Positions 18,036-26,427 of a stretch of 64,000 nucleotides of DNA are shown piece by piece; the first letter of the stretch is position 1; every line of letters begins with the position of its first letter. Made by a program: the position numbers and the translations under genes. Origin of the DNA: Variovorax sp. CF079. Its GTDB lineage: Bacteria; Pseudomonadota; Gammaproteobacteria; Burkholderiales; Burkholderiaceae_C. The stretch is taken from assembly GCF_900101545.1 (NCBI RefSeq), contig NZ_FMZU01000016.1, positions 62,001-126,000 on the forward strand, read 5' to 3'. The notes under the pieces are model-generated. The model saw nothing but the letters and a program-made list of their open reading frames with translations, made no database searches and was not told the DNA's origin.

Positions 18036-18800
18036 ATGCTCGAAACGCGCGGACTCACCGTCCGTTTCGGAGGCCATGTCGCCGTCAACGATGTCAGCTG
18101 CAGCTTTGCACCCGGCACGCTGACCGCGATCGTCGGCCCGAACGGCGCGGGCAAGACCACCTACTTCAACCTGATCTCGGGGCAACTCAAGGCGACGGCC
18201 GGCACGGTGTTGCTCGACGGGCAGTTGCTGTCGGGGCAGAGCGCCTCGGCGCGCACCCGGGCCGGGCTGGGCCGGGCCTTCCAGTTGACGAATCTCTTTC
18301 CCAATCTCACGGTGCTCGAGAACGTGCGCCTCGCGGTGCAGGCGACACGCGAGGGCGCGCACCGGCGCGGGCTCAATCTCTGGAGCATCTGGAGCGATCA
18401 TCGCGCGCTGACCGAACGCGCCGATTCGATCCTGGCCGAGGTCGCGCTCAAGGCCAAGGAGCATGCGACGGTCGCAAGCCTGCCCCACGGCGACCAGCGC
18501 AAGCTCGAAGTCGCGCTCCTGATGGCGCTCGAACCGAAGGTCTTCATGTTCGACGAACCGACGGCCGGCATGAACGCGGCCGAGGCGCCGGTGATCCTCG
18601 ACCTGATCCGCGCGCTCAAGAAAGACGGGACGAAGACCATCCTTCTGGTCGAGCACAAGATGGACGTGGTGCGCGAGCTCGCGGACCGCATCATCGTCCT
18701 GCACAACGGGCAGCTCGTGGCCGACGGCGAGCCGTCGGAGGTGATCGCTTCGCCGATCGTGCAGGAGGCCTATCTGGGCGTCGCGAAGGAGGCTGCATGA
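18036..18800 (+). CDS. livG: ABC transporter ATPase, LivG-type
   Basis: A 254-residue cytoplasmic ATPase. Walker A is GPNGAGKTT (about residues 34-42) and Walker B is VFMFDEPTAG. The signature region is SLPHGDQRKLEVALLMAL, in which the usual LSGGQ is replaced by a PHGDQRK form, as is common in LivG proteins. The switch His is in LVEHKMD. It starts 4 bp after the binding-protein gene. With LivF it would power the LivHM membrane pair. Part of the sigma-54-driven operon from 16835 to 22488. Confidence 0.92.
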   Translation: MLETRGLTVRFGGHVAVNDVSCSFAPGTLTAIVGPNGAGKTTYFNLISGQLKATAGTVLLDGQLLSGQSASARTRAGLGRAFQLTNLFPNLTVLENVRLAVQATREGAHRRGLNLWSIWSDHRALTERADSILAEVALKAKEHATVASLPHGDQRKLEVALLMALEPKVFMFDEPTAGMNAAEAPVILDLIRALKKDGTKTILLVEHKMDVVRELADRIIVLHNGQLVADGEPSEVIASPIVQEAYLGVAKEAA

Positions 18801-19522
18801 GCGCGAACCTCCTGGAGCTTCAAGGCGTCCATACCCACATCGGCGCCTATCACATCCTCCACGGCGTCGACCTTGCGGTGCCCCGCGGCCAGCTCACGAT
18901 GCTGCTGGGCCGCAACGGCGCCGGCAAGACCACCACGCTCAGGACCATCATGGGCCTGTGGCATGCGTCCGAAGGCCGCGTGCGCTTCGGCGAACAGGAC
19001 ATCACTGCGCTGCACACGCCGCAGATCGCCGGGCTCGGCATCGCCTACGTGCCCGAGAACATGGGCATCTTCTCCGACCTCACGGTCAAGGAGAACATGC
19101 TGCTCGCGGCGCGCGCGGCCAAGAACGCCGAGCAAATGGACGACGCACGCCTGAAGTGGATCTTCAAGCTCTTCCCCGCGGTGGAGAAATTCTGGAATCA
19201 TCCGGCCGGCAAGCTCTCGGGCGGCCAGAAGCAGATGCTCGCGGTGGCCCGGGCGATCGTCGAGCCGCGCGAGCTGCTGATCATCGACGAGCCCAGCAAG
19301 GGTCTCGCACCGGCCATCATCAACAACATGATCGACGCCTTCAGCGAGCTCAAGAGGAGCGGCGTCACGATCCTGCTGGTCGAACAGAACATCAACTTCG
19401 CGCAGCGCCTGGGCGACACCGTGGCCGTGATGGACAACGGGCGCGTGGTGCACAGCGGGACGATGGCGGCCTTCTCGGCCGACGAACAACTGCAGCAATC
19501 GCTCTTGGGGCTGGCACTATGA
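18797..19522 (+). CDS. livF: ABC transporter ATPase, LivF-type
   Basis: A 241-residue ATPase partner of LivG. Walker A is GRNGAGKTTTLRTIMG, the signature is LSGGQKQMLAVARAI, Walker B is ELLIIDEPSKGLAP and the switch motif is LLVEQNINF with Gln in place of His, all typical of LivF. The start overlaps the livG stop (ATGA at 18797-18800), so translation is coupled. It acts at the inner face of the cytoplasmic membrane. Confidence 0.93.
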   Translation: MSANLLELQGVHTHIGAYHILHGVDLAVPRGQLTMLLGRNGAGKTTTLRTIMGLWHASEGRVRFGEQDITALHTPQIAGLGIAYVPENMGIFSDLTVKENMLLAARAAKNAEQMDDARLKWIFKLFPAVEKFWNHPAGKLSGGQKQMLAVARAIVEPRELLIIDEPSKGLAPAIINNMIDAFSELKRSGVTILLVEQNINFAQRLGDTVAVMDNGRVVHSGTMAAFSADEQLQQSLLGLAL

Positions 19523-20502
19523 AACTCGACTTCGACTGGAAGCCGATGGCGCTCGTGCCGGTGATCGCGCTGATCGCGTTCCCGCTGACCGGCTCCTTCT
19601 CCACCTGGCTCACGCTCACCGTCGCCGGACTCGCGATGGGCATGATCATCTTCATCATCGCCTCGGGCCTGACGCTCATCTTCGGCCTGATGGACGTGCT
19701 CAACTTCGGCCACGGCGTGTTCATCGCGCTGGGCGCCTTCGTGGCCAGCACGGTGCTCGGCGGCATGAGCGACTGGACCGGCTCGCAGGAGCTGTGGCGC
19801 AACCTGGTAGCGGTCTTCCCCGCCATGCTGGTCGCGATGGCGGTGGCCGGCGCGGTCGGCCTGGCCTTCGAGCGCTTCATCGTGCGGCCGGTCTACGGCC
19901 AGCACCTGAAGCAGATCCTCATCACCGTGGGCGGCCTGATCATCGGCGAAGAGCTGATCAAGATGATTTGGGGTCCGGGACAACTTCCGTTGCCGCTGCC
20001 TGATGCACTGCGCGGCTCGCTGCTGGTGGGCGATGCGGCGATTAGCAAGTACCGCATCCTTGCGGTGGCGGTCGGCGTCTTCGTTTTCGGGGTCCTGGCC
20101 TGGACGCTGGGCCGCACCAAGATCGGCTTGCTGATCCGCGCCGGCGTGCAGGACCGCGAGATGGTCGAGTCGCTCGGCTACCGCATCGGGCGCCTGTTCG
20201 TCGGCGTGTTCGTGGTCGGCAGCGCGCTCGCGGGACTGGGCGGCGTGATGTGGGGCCTGTTCCAGCAGAACCTCATTCCGCAGATGGGCGCGCAGGTCAA
20301 CGTGCTGATCTTCATCGTGATCATCATCGGCGGCCTGGGCTCGACCACCGGCGCGCTGATCGGCGCCTTGCTGGTCGGCCTCATGACCAACTACACCGGC
20401 TTCCTGCTGCCGACCGCGACGCAGTTCGCCAGCATCGCGCTGATGGTGGCGGTGCTGCTGTGGCGGCCGCAGGGCGTGTACCCCGTCGCCAGCAGCCGTT
20501 GA
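19519..20502 (+). CDS. livH: ABC transporter permease, LivH-type
   Basis: A 327-residue membrane permease with about eight hydrophobic helices. Family features include the SGLTLIFGLMDVLNFGHG motif in the first third and GLGSTTGALIGALLVGL near the end. The start at 19519 overlaps the livF stop (ATGA). The frame remains open upstream within livF but the LivH homology begins here. A short REP-like repeat separates it from the next permease gene. Confidence 0.92.
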   Translation: MKLDFDWKPMALVPVIALIAFPLTGSFSTWLTLTVAGLAMGMIIFIIASGLTLIFGLMDVLNFGHGVFIALGAFVASTVLGGMSDWTGSQELWRNLVAVFPAMLVAMAVAGAVGLAFERFIVRPVYGQHLKQILITVGGLIIGEELIKMIWGPGQLPLPLPDALRGSLLVGDAAISKYRILAVAVGVFVFGVLAWTLGRTKIGLLIRAGVQDREMVESLGYRIGRLFVGVFVVGSALAGLGGVMWGLFQQNLIPQMGAQVNVLIFIVIIIGGLGSTTGALIGALLVGLMTNYTGFLLPTATQFASIALMVAVLLWRPQGVYPVASSR

Positions 20503-20503
20503 T

Positions 20504-20538
20504 CCTTCGACCCTTCGACAAGCTCAGGACTCAGGACG
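20504..20538 (+). repeat. Short REP-like repeat between livH and livM
   Basis: The core CCTTCGACAAGCTCAGGA (20512-20529) is a short element often found dispersed in proteobacterial genomes. An 18-base relative, in reverse orientation and with one mismatch, lies inside the RND pump gene at 38489-38506. Flanking partial copies of TCCTTCGA and CTCAGGAC are also present. Confidence 0.6.
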
Positions 20539-20551
20539 ATCGGATTCATTC

Positions 20552-21616
20552 ATGCTGTCTCGCCTTCTTTCCAACGACATGCCGCGCAGTCGCGTGCTCG
20601 CGGTGCTGCTCGTCGTGCTGGTGCTGGGCCTGGCCTTCGCGCCTTTCATCTTCCCTGGCGTCAAGGCCTTAAGCGTCGCGGCAAAGGTGCTGGTGTTCAT
20701 CGTGCTGGTCGCGAGTTTCGACCTGCTGCTCGGCTACACCGGCATCGTGAGCTTCGCGCACACCATGTTCTTCGGCATCGGCGCCTATGGCATCGCGATC
20801 TCGGCGACGCGGCTCGGGCCCGGCTGGGGCACCGTGCTGCTGGGCCTGGGCGCGGCGCTCGCGGTTTCGCTGGTGCTGTCGCTCGCGATCGGGCTGTTCT
20901 CGCTGCGGGTGCGCGCGATCTTCTTCGCGATGATCACGCTCGCGGTGGCCTCGGCCTTCCAGACGCTGGCCTCGCAGCTGTCGGATTTCACCGGCGGCGA
21001 GGACGGCCTGACCTTCAAGCTGCCCGAGCTGATCTCGCCGAGCTTCGAGTTCGCCGAAGAACCTTTTCTCGGCGTCTCGCTCGACGGGCGGCTGCTCTGC
21101 TACTACCTGCTGTTCGTGACCGCGGTGGTGCTCGTGCTGGCCTTGCTGCGCATCGTGAACTCGCCCTTCGGCCGCGTGCTGCAGGCGATCCGCGAGAACG
21201 AGTTCCGCGCCGAGGCGATAGGCTACCGCGTGGTGGTCTACCGCACGACGGCTTCGGTGCTGTCGGCGCTGTTCGCGACGCTGGCCGGCGCGATGCTCGC
21301 GATCTGGCTGCGCTACAACGGACCCGACACCTCGCTCAGCTTCGAGATCATGGTCGACGTGCTGCTCATCGTCGTGATCGGCGGCATGGGCACACTCTAC
21401 GGCGCGGCTGTCGGCGCGGCGCTCTTCGTGGTCGCGCAGAGCTACCTGCAGGACCTGCTGCGCATCGGCAGCGAAGCCACGAGCGGCGCGCCCTGGCTGG
21501 CGGCGCTGCTCTCGCCCGATCGCTGGCTGCTGTGGCTGGGCGTGCTGTTCGTGCTCTCGGTCTACTACTTCCCGACCGGCATCGTCGGTCGCCTGCGTGC
21601 GAGGGCTCTCCGATGA
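20552..21616 (+). CDS. livM: ABC transporter permease, LivM-type
   Basis: A 354-residue membrane permease with about nine to ten hydrophobic helices. LVASFDLLLGYTGIVSFAHTMFFGIGAYG-like sequence near residues 50-75 and the later GGMGTLYGAAVGAALFVV are LivM hallmarks; the conserved EAA-like loop reads RVLQAIRENEFRAEAIGY. It is separated from livH by 49 bp containing a REP-like repeat. Its stop overlaps the start of the hydrolase gene (ATGA at 21613-21616), tying that enzyme to the uptake operon. Confidence 0.92.
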   Translation: MLSRLLSNDMPRSRVLAVLLVVLVLGLAFAPFIFPGVKALSVAAKVLVFIVLVASFDLLLGYTGIVSFAHTMFFGIGAYGIAISATRLGPGWGTVLLGLGAALAVSLVLSLAIGLFSLRVRAIFFAMITLAVASAFQTLASQLSDFTGGEDGLTFKLPELISPSFEFAEEPFLGVSLDGRLLCYYLLFVTAVVLVLALLRIVNSPFGRVLQAIRENEFRAEAIGYRVVVYRTTASVLSALFATLAGAMLAIWLRYNGPDTSLSFEIMVDVLLIVVIGGMGTLYGAAVGAALFVVAQSYLQDLLRIGSEATSGAPWLAALLSPDRWLLWLGVLFVLSVYYFPTGIVGRLRARALR

Positions 21617-22488
21617 ACGCACCGACTTCGAACTACCTGCAGATCGCGGGACGCGAGATCCACTGGATGGATTGGGGCACGCCCGGCGGCCCTGTGCTCA
21701 TAGCCTGGCACGGGCTGGCCCGCACCGCTCGCGACATGGACGAGCTGGCCGTGCGCTTCGCCGAACGCGGTTTCCGCGTGATCTGCCCCGACACCATCGG
21801 CCGCGGCCTGAGCCAGTGGAGCCCGGCGCCGGACGACGAGTACCAGTTGTCCTTCTATGCCCGCCTGGCGACCGGTCTCTGCGACGCGCTCGCGCTCGAG
21901 CGCGTGCACTGGGTCGGCACCTCGATGGGCGGCGCGATCGGCATGGTCTGTGCCGGCGGGCTGCTGGAGCCGCGCATGAAACCGCGCATCGCGAGCCTGG
22001 TGCTCAACGACAACGCGCCGCAGATCGCGCAAGCCGCGGTCGAGCGCATCCGTTCCTATGCCGGCCAGCCGCCCGCCTTCGACACCGTGGCCGAGCTCGA
22101 GGCTTTCTTCCGCACGGTCTACAAGCCCTACGGCTGGCTCAGCGACGCGCAATGGCGCCGGCTCACCGAGACCTCCACGCGCCGCCTGCCCGACGGCCGC
22201 GTGACGCCGCACTACGACCCGGCCATGGTGCGCCAGTTCGTTGCCCATCCGGAGGACTACCTGCTCTGGTCGCACTACGACGCGATCGAAGTGCCGGTGC
22301 TGTGCCTGCGCGGTGCGGAGTCGGATCTCGTGCTGCCGGCGACGCTGGACGAGATGCGTCGCCGAGGCCCCGGCGCCGCGGGGCGCCTGCAGATCATCGA
22401 AGTGCCGGGCTGCGGTCATGCGCCGGCGCTCAATGTGCCGGAGCATCTGGCGCCGATCGAGGCCTTTGTGCGCGCCGCCGGCACGTGA
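21613..22488 (+). CDS. Alpha/beta-hydrolase, last gene of the ABC uptake operon
   Basis: A 291-residue soluble alpha/beta-hydrolase. The nucleophile elbow is GTSMGG with Ser104, the probable acid lies in GAESDLVLP (about 233) and the catalytic His is in GCGHAPAL (about 269). The oxyanion loop is AWHGLART. Length and motifs fit esterases, lactonases or C-C hydrolases. The start at 21613 overlaps the livM stop, so it is made together with the transporter and may act on the imported compound or a derivative. This would argue for an ester, lactone or ring-cleavage product as substrate rather than a plain amino acid. The exact reaction is unknown. Confidence 0.85.
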   Translation: MNAPTSNYLQIAGREIHWMDWGTPGGPVLIAWHGLARTARDMDELAVRFAERGFRVICPDTIGRGLSQWSPAPDDEYQLSFYARLATGLCDALALERVHWVGTSMGGAIGMVCAGGLLEPRMKPRIASLVLNDNAPQIAQAAVERIRSYAGQPPAFDTVAELEAFFRTVYKPYGWLSDAQWRRLTETSTRRLPDGRVTPHYDPAMVRQFVAHPEDYLLWSHYDAIEVPVLCLRGAESDLVLPATLDEMRRRGPGAAGRLQIIEVPGCGHAPALNVPEHLAPIEAFVRAAGT

Positions 22489-22534
22489 TTGATGCAATGG
22501 CCACAATCGGCCGCTGCATCAATCCGGAGCTTTC

Positions 22535-23041
22535 ATGACGCTTTCCCTCTACGACATCTCGATCCCGGTGTTCATCCGCGGGCTCGGCCAACTCTCCCAT
22601 CTGCTGGACAAGGGGCTCGCGCATGCGCAGGCCTCGGGAATCGACCCAGCGACGCTTGTCGATGCGCGGCTCGCGCCGGACATGCTGACCTTGGCAGGGC
22701 AGATCCAGCGCGCCAGCGACGCCTCCAAGCTCGGTGCCGCGCGGCTGGCCGCGATCACGGCGCCGAGCTTTCCCGATACCGAGAAGACCTGGGGCGAACT
22801 GCAGGCGCGCATCGCCAAGACGGTCGACTTCCTGAACAGCGTCGATCGCGCCCAGATCGACGGCTTCGAGGAACGGTCCGTCTCGATGAAGGTGGGCAGC
22901 AACGAGCTGGAGTTCACGAGCCAGCGCTACCTGCTGCAGTTCGCGCTGCCCAACTTCTTCTTTCACGTAACCACGGCCTACGACGTGTTGCGGCACAGCG
23001 GCGTGCCGATCGGCAAGCGCGACTACCTGGGCCGCTATTGA
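22535..23041 (+). CDS. DUF1993 family protein
   Basis: A 168-residue soluble helical protein recognised as DUF1993 from MTLSLYDISIPVFIRGLGQL and the C-terminal PNFFFHVTTAYDVLRHSGVPIGKRDYLG. The family is related in fold to DinB-like four-helix bundles and has no proven function. The conserved His in FHVTTAYD may bind metal by analogy with DinB. It stands alone: 46 bp after the ABC operon and convergent with hemH, with only 2 bp between the stops. Confidence 0.85.
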   Translation: MTLSLYDISIPVFIRGLGQLSHLLDKGLAHAQASGIDPATLVDARLAPDMLTLAGQIQRASDASKLGAARLAAITAPSFPDTEKTWGELQARIAKTVDFLNSVDRAQIDGFEERSVSMKVGSNELEFTSQRYLLQFALPNFFFHVTTAYDVLRHSGVPIGKRDYLGRY

Positions 23042-23043
23042 AC

Positions 23044-24075
23044 TCAGGCCGAACGCGTCGGCCAGCCGCTCAAGTGGCGTTCCGCGATCGCGGCCAGCGC
23101 CGTGATCCACGCGCTGCTGTCGTTGAGGCAGGGGATGTAGTGGAATTCCTTCCCGCCCGCATGCAGAAAGGCCTCGCGGCCTTCCATCGCGATCTCTTCC
23201 AGCGTCTCCAGGCAGTCGGCCGGAAAGCCGGGGCACATCACGTCGACGCGCGCGACGCCCGTCGCGCCGAGTTCTCGCAGGGTCGGATCGGTGTAGGGTT
23301 CGAGCCATTTCGCGCGGCCGAAGCGGGACTGGAAGGTGACGCGGTACTGCTCGCGCGTGAGTTGCAGCCGTTCGGCCAGCAGGCCGGCGGTTACTAGGCA
23401 CTGGGCCTGGTAGGGGTCGCCGAGCCGGATATTGCGCTCGGGGATGCCGTGGAAACTCATCACCAGCTGGTCGGGCCGGCCGTGGTCTTTCCAGTAGCGG
23501 AGCGCGCTCTGGGCCAAGGCCTCGATGTAGAGCGGCTCGTCTTGGTACTGATTGACGAAGCGGAACTCCGGCACGCGGCGCACGCGCGCGCTCCAGGCGT
23601 TGACGGCATCGATCACACTCGCCGTGGTGGTGGCCGAATACTGGGGATAGGCCTGCAGCACCAGCACGCGGGTCGCGCCTTCGGCCTTGAGCGCATCGAG
23701 CTGCGCGGCGATCGACGGGTTGCCGTAGCGCATCGCGTCGCGCACCGTCACGCGGTGGCCGCGCTCGCCGAGCCAGCCCGCCAAAAGGGTGGCCTGCTTC
23801 TTCGTCCAGACCTTGAGCGGCGAGCCTTCGGGCGTCCAGATGCTGGCGTACTTGGCAGCCGACTTGGCGGGTCGCGTGCGCAGGATGATGCCGTGCAGGA
23901 TCAGCGCCCACAGGGCCCGCGGAATCTCGACCACGCGCGGGTCGCCCAGGAAATCGGCAAGGTAGGGACGCACCGCGGCGGCGGTCGGCTCGTCGGGCGA
24001 GCCGAGGTTGCACCAGAGCACGGCGGTGCGCTCCTGGTTCGTTTCGACGGCAGGAGCTTCAGGGCGAAAAGGCAT
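23044..24075 (-). CDS. hemH: Ferrochelatase
   Basis: A 343-residue enzyme inserting Fe2+ into protoporphyrin IX in the last step of haem synthesis. Family features are LWCNLGSPDEPT near the start, LQAYPQYSATTTASV, and VMSFHGIPERNIRLGDPYQAQC containing the catalytic His. SRFGRAKWLEPYTD and MCPGFPADCLETLEEI complete the signature. Length is normal. It is divergent from the HAD hydrolase gene with only 15 bp between starts, so the two must share a compact promoter region or overlap transcription. Confidence 0.96.
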   Translation of the reverse strand: MPFRPEAPAVETNQERTAVLWCNLGSPDEPTAAAVRPYLADFLGDPRVVEIPRALWALILHGIILRTRPAKSAAKYASIWTPEGSPLKVWTKKQATLLAGWLGERGHRVTVRDAMRYGNPSIAAQLDALKAEGATRVLVLQAYPQYSATTTASVIDAVNAWSARVRRVPEFRFVNQYQDEPLYIEALAQSALRYWKDHGRPDQLVMSFHGIPERNIRLGDPYQAQCLVTAGLLAERLQLTREQYRVTFQSRFGRAKWLEPYTDPTLRELGATGVARVDVMCPGFPADCLETLEEIAMEGREAFLHAGGKEFHYIPCLNDSSAWITALAAIAERHLSGWPTRSA

Positions 24076-24090
24076 GCGCTATTCTCGGTC

Positions 24091-24816
24091 ATGGCCTTTG
24101 CGACCCCCGATTCCCTGACCCTCGACGTGAAGCGCATCGCCGCGATCACGCTCGACCTCGACGACACGCTCTGGCCGATCTGGCCCACCATCGAACGCGC
24201 CGAGCGCGTGCTCTACGAATGGCTGGTGCGCGAGGCGCCGAAGACCGCGAACCTGCTGGTGACGCCCGGCGTTTTGCGCGAACTGCGCGAGGCCACGGCC
24301 AAGGAGCGTTCCGATCTTGCGCACGACCTGAGTGCGCTCAGGCGCGAATCGATACGCACGGCGCTCAGGCGCGCGGGCGAAGACCCGGCGCTGGCCGATC
24401 CGGCCTTCGAGATCTTCTTCGCCGAACGCCAGCGCGTGACGCTCTACGACGACGCCTTGCCCGCGCTCAAGTGGCTCAGCGAACGCTATCCGCTGGTGGC
24501 CGTCTCCAACGGCAATGCCGATGTCCATCAGACCGGAGTCGGGCGCTGGTTTCGCGCCGCCTTCAACGCGCGCGAGTTCGGCAGCGGCAAGCCGCATGCA
24601 CCGATCTTCCGCGCCGCCGCGGCCTCGGTCGGCTTGCTGCCCAAGGATGTGCTCCACGTCGGTGACGATGCGGCGCTCGACGTGGTCGGTGCGCTCGATG
24701 CCGGCATGCAGGCCGCCTGGCTGGTGCGCGACGAGCGGCCCTGGGAACATGGCGCGCGGCCGCAGCTGATCGTGCCGAACCTGCATGCCTTGTGCATGGC
24801 GCTCGACGCAGGTTGA
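24091..24816 (+). CDS. HAD-superfamily hydrolase
   Basis: A 241-residue haloacid dehalogenase-type phosphatase. Motif I is LDLDDTLWP, with nucleophile Asp22 and acid Asp24. Motif II is VAVSNGN. Lys in GSGKPHAP is motif III and HVGDDAALD is motif IV. An alpha-helical cap is inserted after motif I (about residues 35-110). The L-D-L-D-D-T-L-W start and overall length resemble phosphoglycolate-phosphatase- and YjjG/YigB-like enzymes, the latter linked to FMN turnover. The substrate remains unassigned. It ends 6 bp before the stop of the convergent secreted-protein gene. Confidence 0.85.
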   Translation: MAFATPDSLTLDVKRIAAITLDLDDTLWPIWPTIERAERVLYEWLVREAPKTANLLVTPGVLRELREATAKERSDLAHDLSALRRESIRTALRRAGEDPALADPAFEIFFAERQRVTLYDDALPALKWLSERYPLVAVSNGNADVHQTGVGRWFRAAFNAREFGSGKPHAPIFRAAAASVGLLPKDVLHVGDDAALDVVGALDAGMQAAWLVRDERPWEHGARPQLIVPNLHALCMALDAG

Positions 24817-24822
24817 GAGGAC

Positions 24823-25305
24823 TCAGCGCGGGGCAGCCGAACGGGTCAAGGCATCGTTCAGCGTGTTCTGGATATTGAGGTTCTTGATCATGCCCATCGC
24901 GTTGCTGCGGGCATCGATCACGGTCTGATTCACGATGTGCTGGTTGTTCAGCGTGTTCTGGATGATGGTGCCCGCGCCCGTCGACAGGACGTCCGGAGCG
25001 ACACTGTTGCTCGGCCCGGTTTGCACCAGGTTCAGCGCCGTCATCTGCTGGTTGAGCTGCGCGGCTTGCGCCGGCGTCAGCTCGGACAGCCGGCCGAAAT
25101 TGAGCGTGGTTTGAGTGACCAGGTCGCCGTTGATGTAGACGGCACGCGTGATGCCGAAGCTGACCAGCAGGCCGCCGCCCACATCGAAGCCGCCGCGCAG
25201 GCCGTCCAGCGTCCGGTCGCTCACGGCCTCCCACACGGCGTCGGCCCGCGCCGGCAGGCACAGGGCCAAGCCGAGCAGGGCGCAGAGCAGGCGGGCGGTG
25301 CGCAT
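24823..25305 (-). CDS. Small secreted partner of the Fap-like cluster (with LRGG site)
   Basis: A 160-residue exported protein, last gene of the minus-strand Fap-like operon. The signal peptide covers residues 1-21 (ending ARA-D). A short segment then carries LDGLRGG (residues 33-39), matching LATYRGG in the other small protein of this operon; a double-Gly site is what C39 peptidases usually cut. A glycine-rich region (FDVGGGLLVSFG) follows, and the C-terminal half has Asn/Gln-rich repeats, GTIIQNTLNNQHIVNQTV and LNIQNTLNDAL. Similar QN motifs occur in the other two secreted proteins. Its ATG overlaps the peptidase stop by one base (TGATG). By position it could correspond to FapE of pseudomonads, but the sequence match is not strong enough to name it. 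Confidence 0.75.
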   Translation of the reverse strand: MRTARLLCALLGLALCLPARADAVWEAVSDRTLDGLRGGFDVGGGLLVSFGITRAVYINGDLVTQTTLNFGRLSELTPAQAAQLNQQMTALNLVQTGPSNSVAPDVLSTGAGTIIQNTLNNQHIVNQTVIDARSNAMGMIKNLNIQNTLNDALTRSAAPR

Positions 25306-25988
25306 CAGAACTCTCCCGGTCCCAGCTTGGGCAGGGTGATGTGGGAGAGGCCTTCACGGCTGACGCCGCCGCCCAGCGGCGCACGCGGCGCCACGCGCCA
25401 ATCGGCCGCCAGGTTGAAGCGCGCCGACTCCATGCGGTTGTGAACCACGAACAGCAGGTTGTTCTTCCAGATGGCTTCGAAGGTCTTGCGCGGCAGCGCG
25501 CGCGTGCCTTGCGCCGGGTCGCCGATCAGCACCCGGTCGGCCTGCACGCCCTTGACCACCACGAAATGGTGATACCCGTTCTCGTTGATCAGCACGATGG
25601 CGGGAACGCGTGCCTCGTTGAGCTTGTCCAGCGGCTGTTCGAAGCCGTCGGCCTCGAAGCCGTGCGCGGCCAGATAACGCTTCATGTCGAGCAGCGAGAA
25701 GCCCTCGGTGTGAATCTTCTTCTTGTCGCCGCGGGCGTACATCTCCTCGAACACCATCTGCTCCGTGACCGGGTGGCCGTAGTGGTGCGTGAGCAAGGTG
25801 GCGAGCGCCGCCGATCCGCAGCTGAAGTCGTACTTCTGCAGCAGCGTGCCGGCCAGGCGTGCCTGCCGCATGCTGACGACCGGCATGATCACGTCGCCCG
25901 TGCCCATGGACGGCAGGTGCGCCACCTGACCCGGTGCTGCGCTGGCCGCCGCGATCAGCGAGATGAAGAGCAAGAGGCCGCGCAGCAT
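25305..25988 (-). CDS. C39-family peptidase, FapD-like
   Basis: A 227-residue exported cysteine peptidase. A signal peptide (residues 1-18) precedes the C39 domain: catalytic Cys57 in DFSCGSAALATLL, His141 in GYHHFVVVKG and Asp157 in IGDPAQG. Unlike bacteriocin exporters it has no ABC transporter domains, so it is a free periplasmic enzyme, as FapD is in the Fap amyloid system. Ten base pairs separate it from the 115-residue protein gene upstream, and it overlaps the 160-residue protein gene by one base. The two flanking small proteins each carry an L-x-x-(L/Y)-R-G-G site, so they are its likely substrates. Confidence 0.88.
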   Translation of the reverse strand: MLRGLLLFISLIAAASAAPGQVAHLPSMGTGDVIMPVVSMRQARLAGTLLQKYDFSCGSAALATLLTHHYGHPVTEQMVFEEMYARGDKKKIHTEGFSLLDMKRYLAAHGFEADGFEQPLDKLNEARVPAIVLINENGYHHFVVVKGVQADRVLIGDPAQGTRALPRKTFEAIWKNNLLFVVHNRMESARFNLAADWRVAPRAPLGGGVSREGLSHITLPKLGPGEF

Positions 25989-25998
25989 CGGGCCCCCG

Positions 25999-26346
25999 TC
26001 AGTTCATCTGCAGGTGAAGGATCACGGCGTTCTGGATCAGCACGTTCGCGCCGGTGTTCTGGATCACCACCGGCAGGCCGGTCATGTTGGCAAAGGATCC
26101 TGAACTGATGGCGTTGCTGCCCGTCGTGACGTTGCGGGCCGTGTTGTCGGCCGTTGTGCCCGTCAGTTCCATCTCGTTGTGCACCAGCTGGTTGCCGCCG
26201 CGGTAGGTGGCGAGCACCGCCGAATCGACGGGTTTGGAGAACGCCGTCGTGCCGTTCGGCACCACCGACGTCTGCGCCGCGGCGCTTTGCGCCAACATCA
26301 ACGCCGCGACCAGGCCGACGGACCCGAAGAGTGCGATCGATCTCAT
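25999..26346 (-). CDS. Small secreted protein of the Fap-like cluster (with YRGG site)
   Basis: A 115-residue exported protein. The signal peptide covers residues 1-24 (ending AAA-Q). Residues 45-51 read LATYRGG, the same L-x-x-(L/Y)-R-G-G element as in the 160-residue partner. The C-terminal third, FANMTGLPVVIQNTGANVLIQNAV, contains the Q-N-T/S motif shared with the other secreted proteins. There is no Cys. The start at 26346 is preceded by GGAGAG; an upstream extension to 26406 lacks a signal peptide at its start and was rejected. It could be a minor fibre subunit or nucleator. FapB is the positional analogy, but homology cannot be claimed from reading alone. Confidence 0.78.
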   Translation of the reverse strand: MRSIALFGSVGLVAALMLAQSAAAQTSVVPNGTTAFSKPVDSAVLATYRGGNQLVHNEMELTGTTADNTARNVTTGSNAISSGSFANMTGLPVVIQNTGANVLIQNAVILHLQMN

Positions 26347-26379
26347 GTGTCTCTCCGGTGAGCGAGCCGGCATCGCCGC

Positions 26380-26404
26380 GCGGCCTGCATGCGCTGCAGG
26401 CCGC
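26380..26404 (-). other. Strong stem-loop between fibre gene and downstream genes
   Basis: GCGGCCTGCA (26380-26389) and TGCAGGCCGC (26395-26404) form a perfect 10-bp stem with a 5-base loop in the 81-bp gap after the fibre-candidate gene. No T tract follows on the minus strand. It may limit read-through or protect the 3' end of the fibre mRNA, giving an excess of the main subunit. Confidence 0.6.
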
Positions 26405-26427
26405 ACGGCGAGTGCGAGCTCTGGGGC

